Shown here: in pieces, positions 33,700 to 46,309 of the stretch | Layout of the letters: each line of letters opens with the position of its first letter | Numbering within the stretch: position 1 is the first letter of the stretch | Source: Fasciolopsis buskii | Taxonomy: Eukaryota > Platyhelminthes > Trematoda > Plagiorchiida > Fasciolidae | Assembly (NCBI GenBank): GCA_008360955.1 | Contig: LUCM01010011.1 | Coordinates: 15,745-79,744, forward strand | Direction: 5' to 3' | DNA length: 64,000 bases | The notes under the pieces: generated by a model | What the model was told of the DNA's origin: nothing | Database searches by the model: none | What the model saw: only the letters and a program-made list of their open reading frames with translations | Made by a program: the position numbers and the translations under genes

Positions 33700-34740
33700 T
33701 CCGATCGATCCGGCTGCGCTCATGTGAGTGACGCATAAGCCAACGACCTGATCAAGTGCAAGCTAGGAACCAACCATTCTCTGCAATTCCGGAACAAGTT
33801 AAGAAATGGTCGAATTTCGTGACAGGCCCAGAACCGGTCGGCGGCGCTGCTCGGACTGAAGACCAAATTGAAGGACAATGAGCCCGTTAGACGAGGGCAA
33901 TCGGCAAACAAGCTTCAGCTTGAAAGTCAGATTTTCGCATTGGATGATCTGTTGTCCAGTAGACGCAATATTTCTTTTCGTGCAGCTCCCAGCATATTGG
34001 CAATCTCAAAGACGTCTGTATTGAGAATGTTGAAGAAGCAAGGCTACCAAAGATAAAAAAAGACGACATTCAGTTAAGACCTTAATTGCCAGAGATTACA
34101 CCCAAAGGATAGAGTTGTGATTGATTCCTTGTCATCAATCAACCAAAGCAAAGTTATACCCCCACATCATATTTTTCCGGCGAATCAAGATTTCATTTGT
34201 TTAACGTTAGAGGATATCAACAGTACCGGAGTTGGCACAGGACAAACTCATTTGACTAATACAAAAGTAGTAGACAAAGTGATGTGAAAGTTAACATCTG
34301 GTGCGGAATTCATGGTTCACAATTGGTTGATCCTGTTCTTCTCTCAGTCGAGGCTAATGCAACCGCGTATTTACAGGTAATATGGTAGACGTTTACTGGC
34401 TATCTGAAAACTTTCCCTTTATCAAACTTACTAAGGATATTATTTCAGCAAGAGGGCACGCCTGCACATACTGCATATGGTGTTGCCAACCCGTTGGATG
34501 AACAGTTCCCCTTCAGATGGATGGGCCTAAAAGGACCAATAACGTGGTCTCCGGACTTGATCTCACCAGATTTTTGGGGGTTGGGCTAGGAGAAAAGTTT
34601 AATCTCAGGCCTGAGACCCTTGGTGAGCTGAATCCCGAATCCAAACTTTATTTGAATCGATTCCAACGGCGATGCTAGAGGCAGTTCAAGATTTGTCTGG
34701 CACAGGAAGGTGGCATGTTTGGGCATACACTTTAGTAGTA
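33700..34740 (+). mobile_element. Mariner-type (DDE) transposase remnant
   Basis: Frames in order read FRDRPRTGRRRCSD near 33810, then ASNAPSI-like helix-turn-helix text (NISFRAAPSILAISKTSVLR, MLKKQGYQ) at 33967-34053. QQEGTPAHTAYGVAN follows at about 34448-34490, then FPFRWMGLKGPITWSPDLIS and PDFWGLG to 34590. The last part is the characteristic QQDGAPAH...FPxRWIGRxGPxxWPPxSPDLxPLDF block of mariner-like transposases. Several stops and shifts mean it is not functional. No terminal inverted repeats were located by eye. Confidence 0.75.
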
Positions 34741-34798
34741 AATATAATGCATTCTTGGATCAGGGAACAACGAACTGGTATTTTTGAAGACCAACATG

Positions 34799-36080
34799 GC
34801 CTGATTACTGAGGCTGTTACTTAGCTAGTCCTATTATTTTTTCAATGCGGTTACTCAGTGAAAAATGGGAAGGTGATCAAATGGAATCATCCGTGATAGA
34901 CACAGGATTCATAAACATTTTGGATTACTTGGTATAAGGAGCACTGAAAGTGAAGGATTTCGTGTGCTAAAAGGGTCAGCAACAAACGTGGGTCAAGTCA
35001 ATTAGTGGAAAGCACTTGAATCAGCTAACAGCTAATAGATGTGGTATTTCTTTGTGAAGTCGGCACAAGTGTGGTGTTGTCACCAAAACAAACAGTCTGT
35101 GATGCAAGAATGTGAAATAGCAGCGATTTAGAGGGATTCTATAAGTAATTTTATTGGATCAGTTAGCTGTTTGTTACACTGCTCACCTACTTGAGAGATC
35201 TACCTGAGGAAGTAATATGGAAGCTGCCCGTAATATTCAACTGGGCTGGAGATTCAGGTTAGTACACTTGAAATATTCGGAGAACAAAGTTGTAAGACAT
35301 CGAAAATACGATGTGACTAAGGGATTATGGAAACGGAAGAATGATCTACTTGGTACTTTTAGAGTCAGAGAACGGCAGTTGGAAAGGGGTACCTGCGCCT
35401 ATGTAGTTAGCATGCATCGTGAAACTTTTGGGTAATTCTAAGTGCTGAGAACTCTGCTGGTGAGAGTTTTTATCCCAGGATGATTAAGGAATGCGCTACT
35501 TTTTAGGGGATGGACATTTCAGGTGATCGCTTCGCGCATAAAACACCAGTCCACTTCATCGCTTATCATCCCTCTGCTGATCGCGATTCTCGTCCCGAAA
35601 CTGATGTGACTCTTTGTTTTGTTATTCAAACTAGTAAAACATAAGGGATAAAATGTTTGTGGATCAGCGTTTTCGGGTGATCAGCATATATAGTGTAAAC
35701 AGAAGGCCTGAATTGTTCCATTGACCATGTTTGTTGCTGGTAGACATAAGAAATATTTTAAGCCAGTGATATTCTGTGAAATCTAGTTAGCTGGGCGCTT
35801 TCTGCGTGTTTACTGCAGTGTCAAATGTAACGTAAATATGGACCAGAGAACGACCGATGGGTTTTATCGGAGCCAAAGGGTAAAAAACCGGTTTTCAAAG
35901 GGTCAATATAACCCGATTACTGATGCTGTTATTTTGCCATTACTATTACTTCTTAACGTAATTACTCAGGAGCATTTGTAGGGGCAATGAAAGGGAAAAG
36001 TCGTGGTGGGTGTGCGATTCGTAAGCAGTATGGATCACTTTCCTTGTTTCATCAATATTTTAGGTTATCGTAAGTACCAA
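34799..36080. repeat. Duplicated unidentified repeat (two diverged copies)
   Basis: About 90 bases at 34793-34885 (around CTGATTACTGAGGCTGTTAC ... ATTACTCAGTG-like) recur at 35908-35990 (CGATTACTGATGCTGTTATT ... AATTACTCAGG). Context similarity beyond this is limited. Between them lie a 72-residue frame (35217-35435) and non-coding sequence. They could be two ends of one unrecognised element or two insertions of one family. Confidence 0.4.
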
Positions 36081-38520
36081 AAATGTTGACATTTAGTTAG
36101 TGGATAGTCTTTTCAGAACGAAAACCGCTTTTCGTCAGATTATGTAGCAGATCTTTTTCTCCAATGTGACTAAATCCATCAGGGTTTTGTTGAACACCTC
36201 GTGACACATTCATGTTCTCCGCTGTGTATGAGAAAGTATGACATTCCAGAGGCTATAACATCTGGTTTCCCAAGTGTGATAATAATGAAACGGGTTAATT
36301 CCAGAGATTCTTTATAACTAGGAATCGCATGTCTACAAATTTTCACATAACCCATTCAGGTCGTGTTTTCGACAATCACAAGTACAGCAGACGTAACAGA
36401 AACCTTCTGATGGAATGTATCGTTGAAAACGTTAACTCGCTACCGCATGGAGTACGATTGTTAGAAAGCAACCTGGACCACCGACTTTCTGACCTTAAGG
36501 AAATCTACTCATTCATCCAAAACTTTGATTTCACGTTAGGTTAAACTGAAGTGAATTATAGCATTATACAAGAGATTAGACTTTGGCAATGAAGTCGGAT
36601 CCCTCTGGGCTGGGTGCATTTTCGCTAACTTGTCTACTGATAAATATGCGAGCAGTGTAGCTTAACTGTGTAGACGGAAGTTCGCCAACGGCATTTTCAG
36701 TATTTCAGGACACATGGTACGTGCAATGTGAGTTCTGTTTCATTCACTTAATATGACACTCCCGCAATACAATTTCTCCTGAACATTTGACATACAGCTT
36801 GACTGTGCATTCGCCCGCTTGGTGGTTCAACGGCATATTGACCCAAGCTCAAACCTTAGTTCTTAGCTCATCCACCTTGTGCTACTTTCTTTGCAGATAC
36901 AACAATGACTCTCAGAAACGAGATGGACCACGGTGGTTTGGTGATCCCAGATCAGTATTCCTCATCTAGATTCTAGCCAGTGCATATATATCCCGACTCT
37001 AACGGAATGAACCGCTTTTTTAGTGTTAGTATGTGGTATTGTTGGACCTACACTCAAGTAATAGTAATGTGTCCTCGAAGTAGCCGTAGATTTTTGTGTT
37101 TATTTTGGTGCAGTTCCTTTTGTGACGTCCCGACAGTGGGAAGTACTTTCACTGGTGTACAGGACCGATGGCTGTTTTAATCTTGCGAACTGTGTACGCT
37201 ACTGTTCCATGCGGCGAGATACAAATCATAGCCAGAGCATGTTCGTGCAAGACTAATGGTCGCAAAAACTGAATTGAATTATTGGCAGCTTTGCGCACAA
37301 GTGTCTTTAATGGTGATCAAAAGCGATTCAGATATAGTCCGGAAATATTGGCTTAGTGACGTCAATGAATCCTACTCATAATTTTATTGCCTAGTGAATA
37401 ACTCAGCTGGTGGGGCTGATGCATGACCGGAGGCCCACTGCTCTTACGCTTTCTCGAGATTCTGCTTAACCATTAGGCCAGATTTTTCGACTGTAACCTT
37501 TGACTCTTGAACAATGGAAAGTGTCGTAGTACTATGAGTCGTAATGGTCTCGAGATCGCTATGCTTTGGGGCTAATTCTGAGTCACCGACGACGAGGTCA
37601 TATTTTTGGCCCTTAATCTACGTGCGAGTGATTGATGAGAACACCCAGTTTTAGGCAGTAAGTTAGACGTTGGCGTTCACTACAACTTTTCGTTTTTTGG
37701 CTGTTCCATTTGAAGATTCGCTAATTTTAAACTTGCACCTGAAGAACCTATTTTTGTTTCAGAATCGGATTTGGTCGCCGATGCGACCAAATTCTCATCA
37801 GATCAAAGAAAATTTTTTCTTCTTATCAACACAGGTCAGTATGTCCAAAACTGTACACACTTAATCCCGAAGTGCTACTCGACCGTTGTCGTTACCTACC
37901 GCATGGATTGGTTGCCAATGAGCGGAGGAATGAATTTTCTGCGCCATAAGTGACCCATATTGCGCAATTTAATTCCTCCACCATGAATCATCCTATGAAG
38001 TTCACTGACTGCAGGTACTTCAGCCAACATTTATTCTTGTATGTGATTATAGCGTCTCGGCTTTTATAAGTGTTTATGAGGCGTGAGGGCTGCTTTGATG
38101 AGCAACCTGGAAGCATTTGAAGTAGCAGTCCCTCATTGTCGATTTCGGAGTCTTTAGGTTTCACAATCAAAAACACGAAGACTACAGTGTATTAGCCTCA
38201 AGCTGGATGTCAATAGTCCCTTCAATTCAGTCAGCGATTAGCAGGATTCTTTGGATCAGCACCGTCTAAAAGCTTGTCTCACCAATGAATGCAATGAATC
38301 CTAAGTTCATTTATATTTGCTATTGAATTAGTCTATTAATTCACAATAATGATAAATGATTGCAGATTTCCTACTTAGGACTTACTCACGAAAAGAGAAT
38401 CACCCATATAAGTCAGTGTCAATGGAAGGTTACAGAGCACTATGGAGATTGCCTGTTGGAATATGGCTGGTACACATTTTCGTCCAAATGTTTACCTATT
38501 GTATTAATACAGTCCTCAAT
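36081..38520. other. Intergenic, one exon-like island
   Basis: Bases 37763-37833, between gtttcag and gtcagt, read SDLVADATKFSSDQRKFFLL then INTG, and could be a small exon of an unknown gene. A 71-residue frame at 36329-36544 is unplaced. Nothing else is recognised. Confidence 0.3.
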
Positions 38521-39716
38521 GAGTAATAATGGTTAACGATTCCTTATTTGCATCAGCTACTTTAAACTTCAGATGGGCACCCGAAAAATCGATATTTGGT
38601 GTACTTTGTTCCTTTCAGTTCTACAGAATTTCCAAATACGTAATGTGTCCAATGGAAAAATCATCATACATTGCAAAGGGGAAAATCCATCAAGATAGGT
38701 CCAACTCATGCAAGTTGGATGGCTTACTTATTTATCTCTGCAGCTTGCAATGTGTCTGTCCGGCACAGTATTTTTGGGGTAAAAAAACTGGTTATGAACA
38801 TTGTTTGGAATAAAATGCGTTTAGCCTCTGTGGACAATCCCAAAGGTAGCTGAAATACTTTTGCATGCTCTGCACAAATTTCACCAGTTGTCGCGTAACG
38901 CAATATTTTGGCTACGATTTAGACGTCACACTTCTGGCAAAATCCTGGTTGGCGTCGCCGTGGAAAAATGTCTCAAAGTTAACTACCCCTCTATTTCTCA
39001 TATTTCATCCTGGTTATCAAATTGCTGCCAAATACATTTAAGTTATTCGCGGGTACTATGTAACACGCAACATGAAAATGATGGGTTTGGAAAAGATGCG
39101 CATATCCTAGCTGTTTCACAGGGTGCAACTGCTGTCCAACGCTGTTTTCAGCAATCCCATCCTTAGTTTCGGTATGGGAGCCACCCAGCAGTAGTCCAAA
39201 GTAAGTGAAAAATGATCGTAATTTTTCATGCAGTGACCAAGTGTAAAGTTATTTGGAAGCTGTTCACAACTAGCATCACCTAATAGGAGAGAGTGCGATC
39301 GGTTTATTCAAAAATCCATTTATGAGTATCCGCAAATTACTTCATTGTGCCCCACTTGTTCACCAGTTTGGTTTAAGTGGTGTCAGCAACAATGAATTCA
39401 CTTGAAATGCCATCTCCCACAATTTAACAACTGAAGGATGGTAGTTACAGGAATATCGGCTCAAGCAATTAGCGTTGTCACGAGAATGGATTTCGAATTA
39501 TTTTCCTTACTTAGGCGGCATTGGCAATTGCTGCTTGTCGAGCCAATTTCGAGTAACATTTTGATATCTATAGTTGGAGGTACTCAGCAGTTGAGTTTGC
39601 ACGATTTTTATAATGTAGAATCCAGGTTTACCAGTCGTCTTGTGAAGATTTCTGATTCATTAACAACTGTTGAATTGTATACAACATATGCTCACACGGT
39701 AGGACGCAGGCGGTGA
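38521..39716 (+). other. Low-stop region of unknown origin
   Basis: Several long open frames follow each other on the + strand (38529-38813, 38861-39166, 39438-39716) with protein-like composition, for example SGKILVGVAVEKCLKVNYPS and FELFSLLRRHWQLLLVEPIS. No family is recognised. It may be a decayed element or pseudogene; chance cannot be excluded. Confidence 0.3.
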
Positions 39717-42700
39717 CGGTACTTAAGTACATTAGTATAGCACCTGGTTGATGGGTGATTCAGCAGATCATAGCAACTCAATCCTTGCATCAACCCTGAT
39801 CGCTTGATCTCTGAGTGCGCGTATTCATTCACTCAGTGAACACTTAGTTTTTGTCTTCTATTAATGAGCTGGAGTCTGAAATGGTGCATCTGCATGAACT
39901 TGTAGAAGACGTTGGAAGTGCGATCCCAAACCACTATTCTATCCAACTCCGATACCGCGATTGACTAAGCCCATCAGTAGACGGAATAAAGAAAGCCTGA
40001 TCCAACAACTGCATGGGAAAATCGTGTTGAATCTATCGTGGCACCAACCCAGCACCGATACAACAATACACAAGATTGCTAACCATAGCAAGCAGGTGCC
40101 ACATGGTCAAAGCGATTCGAAAGCAACAACATTTCGAAAATTGCAGCTCGAGAGGAAGCGTATAGATCTGGTGCGCAATAAAACAAATGCAACTAAACAG
40201 ATGTTGCAGAACTGATACCAAGTGTTAAAGTAGATCTTAGAGAAAATGGTGTCCGAGAATAATCCCTTTTCCTCGGATGACCAATGCCACTACAAACTTT
40301 GCATCGTTCTACTGCATCAGTAAGAGATTTTCGGAGTATCCAAAAAGTCTGAATGGTATTTTCCGAATCCGAGAATGTTGCGAATAATAACGTATCAAAA
40401 AACTGAGGGGGAAAATGTTCCAGTATTGAAAAATTCCGTAATCGTGTAGAAAAAGTTGTTATTTTCAGATCACGTGATAAAGGAATCAACAATAAATGAA
40501 ATTAAAATGAATAAAATAATGCTATAACTAATAGTATAGTTAATAGAAGTAGGAGTAGTAATTTCCAGAACACTTCTGTCAACCTCGCCTAAGCATACCA
40601 AGTGAAAGCGGACTTGATCAAAGCAGACTGTAAGGTCATGTGATATATATTAAAACAATTGCATTAAAAAAATTTGGAGAAATCAAAATCTGCGCCTAGG
40701 TTTGCCAATCGATTCTCACGTTTAAAACATGGTTAGACAGCTTGGTCCATCGCCGAATCCTTGAATTAAATTCAACACGGACACATAAAGCTACACATTG
40801 TGCATCACATTTAAGCCAATTTATCAGAATTGAACAAAATTTAATTTCCAGATAACGTGCGAACTTTGATTTGCTCCATTTTTCAGCCATAATAAACTGA
40901 ATCCGGGTTCACCACCATCCTAAGTACGATGATATACCAAACTAATAAACTTATGTATGCCTTCATTTTATTCAAAATCTCTGCTTGCACAACAGCATTT
41001 GCGGAAGGGACGTAACAAAACGAACTTCTGTCTATCATCCCGGAAGCTGTTTCATGTTCCGTTTTATCGCTGGATCCAAACAACGGTATATATATATATA
41101 TATATTATATATATATATATGGGGATATCAGTGGCAGAAAAAGCAAGAGAAATTCCTCTTCATTTTATCGTCATAAAGAGCGCACTTTTTATTGTTCTAA
41201 ACTTTTCCTGTTTGTTATTCTTTATCCATCAAAATTTTCAACTCTTCTGCTGGTTGTCTAAGCTGAAGTAAGCACAATGCTTATGCAGGACACTCGAAGC
41301 ATGAACGATGTAGAAAGAACATTACTTTAGCAAGAGGGCTAGCCGATGATTTGCATGGAACAACTAAGCTTTCCGAGCGAGCTCATCATTCGAATTTTTG
41401 CGAACCATTCTTAAACGGGACGCCCATTCTCTGTAGATGATCGTGTCCGGGCAGTTTTAGAAGTCCTAAGCGCATCGGCGGTCGTTATTTTAGACACCTC
41501 TGATTTCGTTGGCCGACTGTTCCGAGTGACAAAATAAGCTGTAGCTCTCGGCTGCCAGTGTGCAGTCTGGATATTGTGTTCTGTTTGTCATTAAGGTGAC
41601 TTTTATTAGTTGCAACGAGTTTTTGATGTCTCCCTTCTCTTTTTTGTGGGAAGCTGCTGCTGACTGATACGTGCCGCGGAATTGATCGCTCTCTCAACCA
41701 ACTGATTCCGCATTCTGCGTCCTACTCGATGCGTCACTCATGTTTTTTCATCACATTTGCGTTCAGCTCATTAAATTTGCACTTATTATGGTCGTGAGTG
41801 CATGTGTATGCTTATTTGTCCTGTGGTGTGCACTACGGCTTCTTGTATTGCAGCATACATTCAATCGTTCCGTGAGCCGTCATCTGAGTGCATCATACTT
41901 TCCTTAGAATGTCACCGTTGGCTGTATATGTGCAAATCTATTTTGCGGTAAATTTGATTTCCGTCTTCAAGACTTTTGACTAACCTACATTGGTTCCCAC
42001 CAGCATTCGGCGGTACATGACCTTATTTTGAATTGTTTATCCATTCCCGATTTCGGTTTTTAGGTTTCACACTGGCTACTCATTACTTACTGAACAATGT
42101 TTTTTCGTATCATACAAAAGTATATGACACTATTCTTCAAACTTGTGCACGGCACTTTGATGTTTTTCTCCAGTTCTTATTTCTATGATGATTCAACGAA
42201 AGAAGACAACCGTCGAAATTTCAATTTAGGCTACGTGCAAAGTAGTAGTACTAAACCACTGACTTTTGTCAACCTATATACTTGCTCTTGATACCGTCTA
42301 CAGCACGGCCCATCTTGGTTAAGTGCCTCAGTGGGTGGTCTTTAGTTGTGTATGCCTGCCCCTCGAGATCAATTATTCTATACTACAATCCCGCATCGAA
42401 ACAACAATTCCGGATTCAGACGCTGTTTCTCAATTGACCTCGATACGGAATGATGCCACTGAATATGACCATCAGATAATTGGTTTGCGGGCACTCGTCA
42501 ATGCAAAATGATGTGATGGTGAGCATTGCGAAGCTCTTTGTGATTGTGTTTCAAGTAATCACTGGGTTTCTTTTCAGCACGGATTCACAAGTAAGAACAC
42601 AAGCACGCACACACGCACACATGCAAAGCTATTTGCAACATATAAACTTGATAAATATCTTATATTCTAATCTATTCGTCTGCATTCGTGCAGTACTTTG

Positions 42701-45600
42701 GAGTTTCTTAGGCCATTTTACGTGCGTGTCTCACAGGTTGATTAGAATAAACGATTTCAATTTCTTGCTAGCGACCAGGTTTGGAAACAGATTAGTTCAG
42801 CCTTATTTACCAACCATAGTAGGAAGAAATATTTCAACCACCATGATTTGTCTAGTCTTGACGGTGCATATTGTTATTAAAAACTGCAAACATTGGCACC
42901 GTACAAATCCGTGATGCCGTAAGTCCCCTGAATGTCTCGCACTGATCGGCAATTCACCGTGAACAATAAAACAAGAGACATCTTAAGAAAATTACGATCT
43001 GAGATCGACGGCCTAAGCTGATACAGCACCTCTGTCGTGAGCAGGTGTTCAGGATGCATAGTGCTGGTTTCCTCATCGTTTGTTTTCACTGTTTTTCAAA
43101 ACCGATCTGCGTTAATGTTCTTCCACTTACTGTCTTGTGGAAAACAGATGTAGATGATTTTATTGGCAAAAGGTATCTGATCGGAGTAAATAAATTTCAC
43201 AAAAGTTAAAGCACTGTTTCTACGGAAAGCACAAGCGCATATATGCCTCACTGAATAGGCTCAGTTCGAAGCTGACCAGTGATTTTCAGTTGCACGTGCG
43301 GGGTTAAAGCCAATAAGTTCTGCCGGCCAAATGACTTGTAACCAATTACTTTTCCATCTTTCCAGTCGTTATTTTTATTTGTTTATTGAAAACAAATTAA
43401 GCTGCAATTATTTTAGTTGCTGCTTCTAAACCTATTTATTACGATACACGCGAACTTGCCCATGGCGATTCACCATAAAGTTGTAGTGACGATAAGCGGC
43501 ATTAAATTATCAGATTGCCAGAGGAGGTGGTGTTGTGAAAGAACGCGCTTGTTTTAAATGTCTTTGTATAAGATTTTAGCTAAAATATTCTGATTTCGTG
43601 GTCGATTACACAAAACTTGGTGCCGTTTTCTGTACCGGAAATGAAGTCAATTGAAAATAAGTTCTGGCATTCGTTTGCATAGTTGAAGCGTCAGTGACGT
43701 CCAATGCGCTACTGGGGAGAACTGACAAACATGATCTTGAAACAGCGCAGAACCATATGTTGCCTTAAAGGGTAACGTGTGACACCAAGCTAAGTGATAC
43801 GGAATTGCTGTTGACCTTTCCGAGTAACCATGAGGTTAGTGATCCAAACCGACACCCATTAACAGTGGAGTGGTTTGTAGTGGGTCTCGGTTAGTGATGA
43901 CAATCTTTCCAGTTACAAGTTTCAGATCGATAAAAAACTAAGGAATAACCTTTGGCAATTTTAGAAAATGAAATATATTATACTGAGGTGACGGGTACTC
44001 GTGTTATACCCTATTATCAATAGTTTTGCTAAGTGGGACCTTGTATGGGTACAGCAGTGCTGGGTACCGCCAAGAAGAAAAAGAAAAACCATTGCACTAT
44101 CTTATTGTGTTAATAATTAACGCTATGATATTCCACAATATTAACTGTCTTCAGGAAGGCTGACTGTCGCAATCAGAACGTCATGAAATCACAAGTTATA
44201 CCTGAGTTGAAACGTTTGCTCTATTTCTTCCCATAAATTTTCATTGTTTTAACTTTCGGCTACTTTCGCCCAGCCTCAGTAACTCTAGCGGGAAAAGCCC
44301 AGTTGAACATACCAAAGACTTCGTTTATTACGTAAAACCAAATGGCTTATATCGGTTTTCCATAATCACTACTCGACCGATTGTTCTGCTGGCTAATTTG
44401 GTTACTTGTAAGTCAACGAATTTCTCATGAGATCTTTTACTCAGGTGATCGATCGGTGTAATCAGTACGATGTCATCGCAAATGTGTTTATCGTTGACCA
44501 GGGTAATGAAAATATCGAATCAACATCCACTATCCCTACAGTACCCCTAACACTTTCACTGATATAATCAAATTCAATACGCAAACTAATGGTTTCGTTA
44601 TGTGTTAATGTTTTCATTGGCGTACTGGTCTCTAAATTCGCTACAAAAGTCACAACTATAATCAACAACCCCAACTCTCCAGTGTGTTCGATTTTCTGCT
44701 CCGCTTAGAGACACTGTAGTTAGCTGAGAATAGTTCAATGAATAACGGGTGACCGTCACCAAAAGTAACAGTTGCCTCAGTAGCGGATCAAATTCAACTG
44801 ATAGCAAGCACAATTTTCCGCAGGCGGCACTTACATTTGATCTTCCATTAAAGCAGATTTCATGCATGGTAGCAAGTCCTTCATTCTAACTGTTTAAAAG
44901 GCATTAAGGTCAGCAAATAGGTAACCATCTCCTTGATCGCTATCGACGTCATAGAAGAGCTAACTGTGCCAGTGATGAGGTGATTTTATTTGTTCCAATT
45001 TTTCCCTTAGTGAGAGTCATCATTGCCGAAAGCTTCCAAACGAGACACTGTACTGGCTGCGTTAACTCAAGTCGAATACCCATCGCCAGGCTACTTGTCT
45101 TGCACAGGATGGACAAGCATGCCCATCATCTTGAGTAGCATTTAACATCGGTGCACATAACACAATCGCTTGCTAGTATTATGTGGACTGACGTTGGCAT
45201 GTTTGACTAACTGTCTTTGGAACTTTAGGTCATCTGGTTTAGGACTGATATGATGACTTATGAGTTGTGCATAAAAATTGCGGTTCAAAAGGTAATCATT
45301 TGAGCATGACAAAACCAATCCTACATACCGTTATAAAACAGCTGTGAAATATATATGAAAGTCAAACGTGGGGCAAGCGGGTGAGGAGGTTTGCCCATCC
45401 AATGGAGAAGTCCTTACTTGCTGGGAGTTAGCCTAGAGGACTGGTTCTCCAGGTATATTCATCAGTGTTTCGAATTTTGCACCATTCGAGGTGTTACAAC
45501 CACCGGTTAATCACAGAGTGTTAGGCGCTATCTAGAAATCTTATACCAAAGGAGGGAGTTCCAAATTTCTGTGATAATACGAGAGAAATGTAATGAATGT
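39717..45600. other. Intergenic, mostly unrecognised
   Basis: Contains a TA microsatellite (41086-41120), a CA-rich stretch near 42600-42625, and an exon-like frame at 42361-42511 (INYSILQSRIETTIPDSDAV, then a stop). No gene or transposon domain could be named. Confidence 0.45.
41086..41120. repeat. (TA)n microsatellite
   Basis: TA run with one ATTA interruption. Confidence 0.95.
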
Positions 45601-45618
45601 CTCTGAGGTGCATCTACT

Positions 45619-45665
45619 CGGCGGTGATCAAGCGGTTAACATCGCAAGATCTGGACGTCAATTTA
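45619..45665 (+). repeat. Possible decayed SINE head
   Basis: GGCGGTGATCAAGCGGTTAA and CTGGACGTCAATTT resemble the corresponding parts of the SINE at 3363-3410 (GGCGGTG, then a D-arm-like run, then CTTGGACGTGAAGG). The B box is not preserved. Confidence 0.25.
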
Positions 45666-46014
45666 TCTGGAGCCATTTTTCTAACCGTTCATCATTTCCT
45701 CCATTCAGCTGCTTTCGAACAGATATCCCTTCGTTTTGAAAGTATTATGGAGTGTGATAGAAGCGCCCGTCTCTTACATTATAGTTGCTTTTACCCGGTC
45801 GTCATTATACATATAGAAAGAGAAGCCAACCTAGTCGTTTTTTATTAAAAATTGAAAAAAGTAATAAAATTGAACACGCAGTTTGTGAAGTGAATGTGTG
45901 CCTTACTGTCCAGTTAAAGACAGATAAAGGTTGACAGCAAAACAAAATAAAAAGCAAAAATTTTATCCTACATGTTTTCCCGGAGGATGAAAATCGCAAA
46001 AAATATCGATTTCA

Positions 46015-46230
46015 TCATAGTTCGTCTTTCGGATGTTGTTGCTTCTGTTCTTCTCTCAGCACTTTGATCAGATCTTCCACGTAAGGATCTCCAGGTTGTA
46101 ATACCTCCCGCAGAAACTGAGCACAATCTTCTTTTCCTGGTGAACAGATATTCCTCGAATTTTTCTTTGTCTGAATGCTGGACAAAAGAAGGATTGTGCT
46201 CACGATCAGAACCAACCGGTGCCGATACAT
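46015..46230 (-). CDS. Small putative ER-lumen protein with C-terminal KDEL
   Basis: A 71-codon frame starts with a typical signal peptide: basic MYRHR, then hydrophobic LVLIVSTILLLSS. A mature part with two cysteines nine residues apart or less (NICSPGKEDCAQ) and an amphipathic helix (LREVLQPGDPYVEDLIKVL) follows. It ends QQHPKDEL and a stop. KDEL at the exact C-terminus plus a signal peptide is the known code for retention in the ER lumen. I do not recognise the family. The frame is open upstream to 46293, so this could be a single-exon gene or the coding exon of a gene with an upstream non-coding exon (a gcag acceptor-like site lies just before the ATG). A minus-strand AATAAA lies about 170 bases downstream (plus TTTATT near 45841). 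A chance KDEL remains possible. Confidence 0.45.
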   Translation of the reverse strand: MYRHRLVLIVSTILLLSSIQTKKNSRNICSPGKEDCAQFLREVLQPGDPYVEDLIKVLREEQKQQHPKDEL

Positions 46231-46309
46231 TGTTGTTACTGCCTCCTTGCGCGTTTTTATCCTCAAATTGAAGAACAGAATAAAGGTGCACAAAGTAAAA
46301 CTTCACCAA

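Noticed and set aside
34378..34449. Intron (gtaata...ttcag) inside the mariner transposase
   Set aside because: The sequence between looks like transposase coding sequence in a shifted frame; frameshift decay explains it better.
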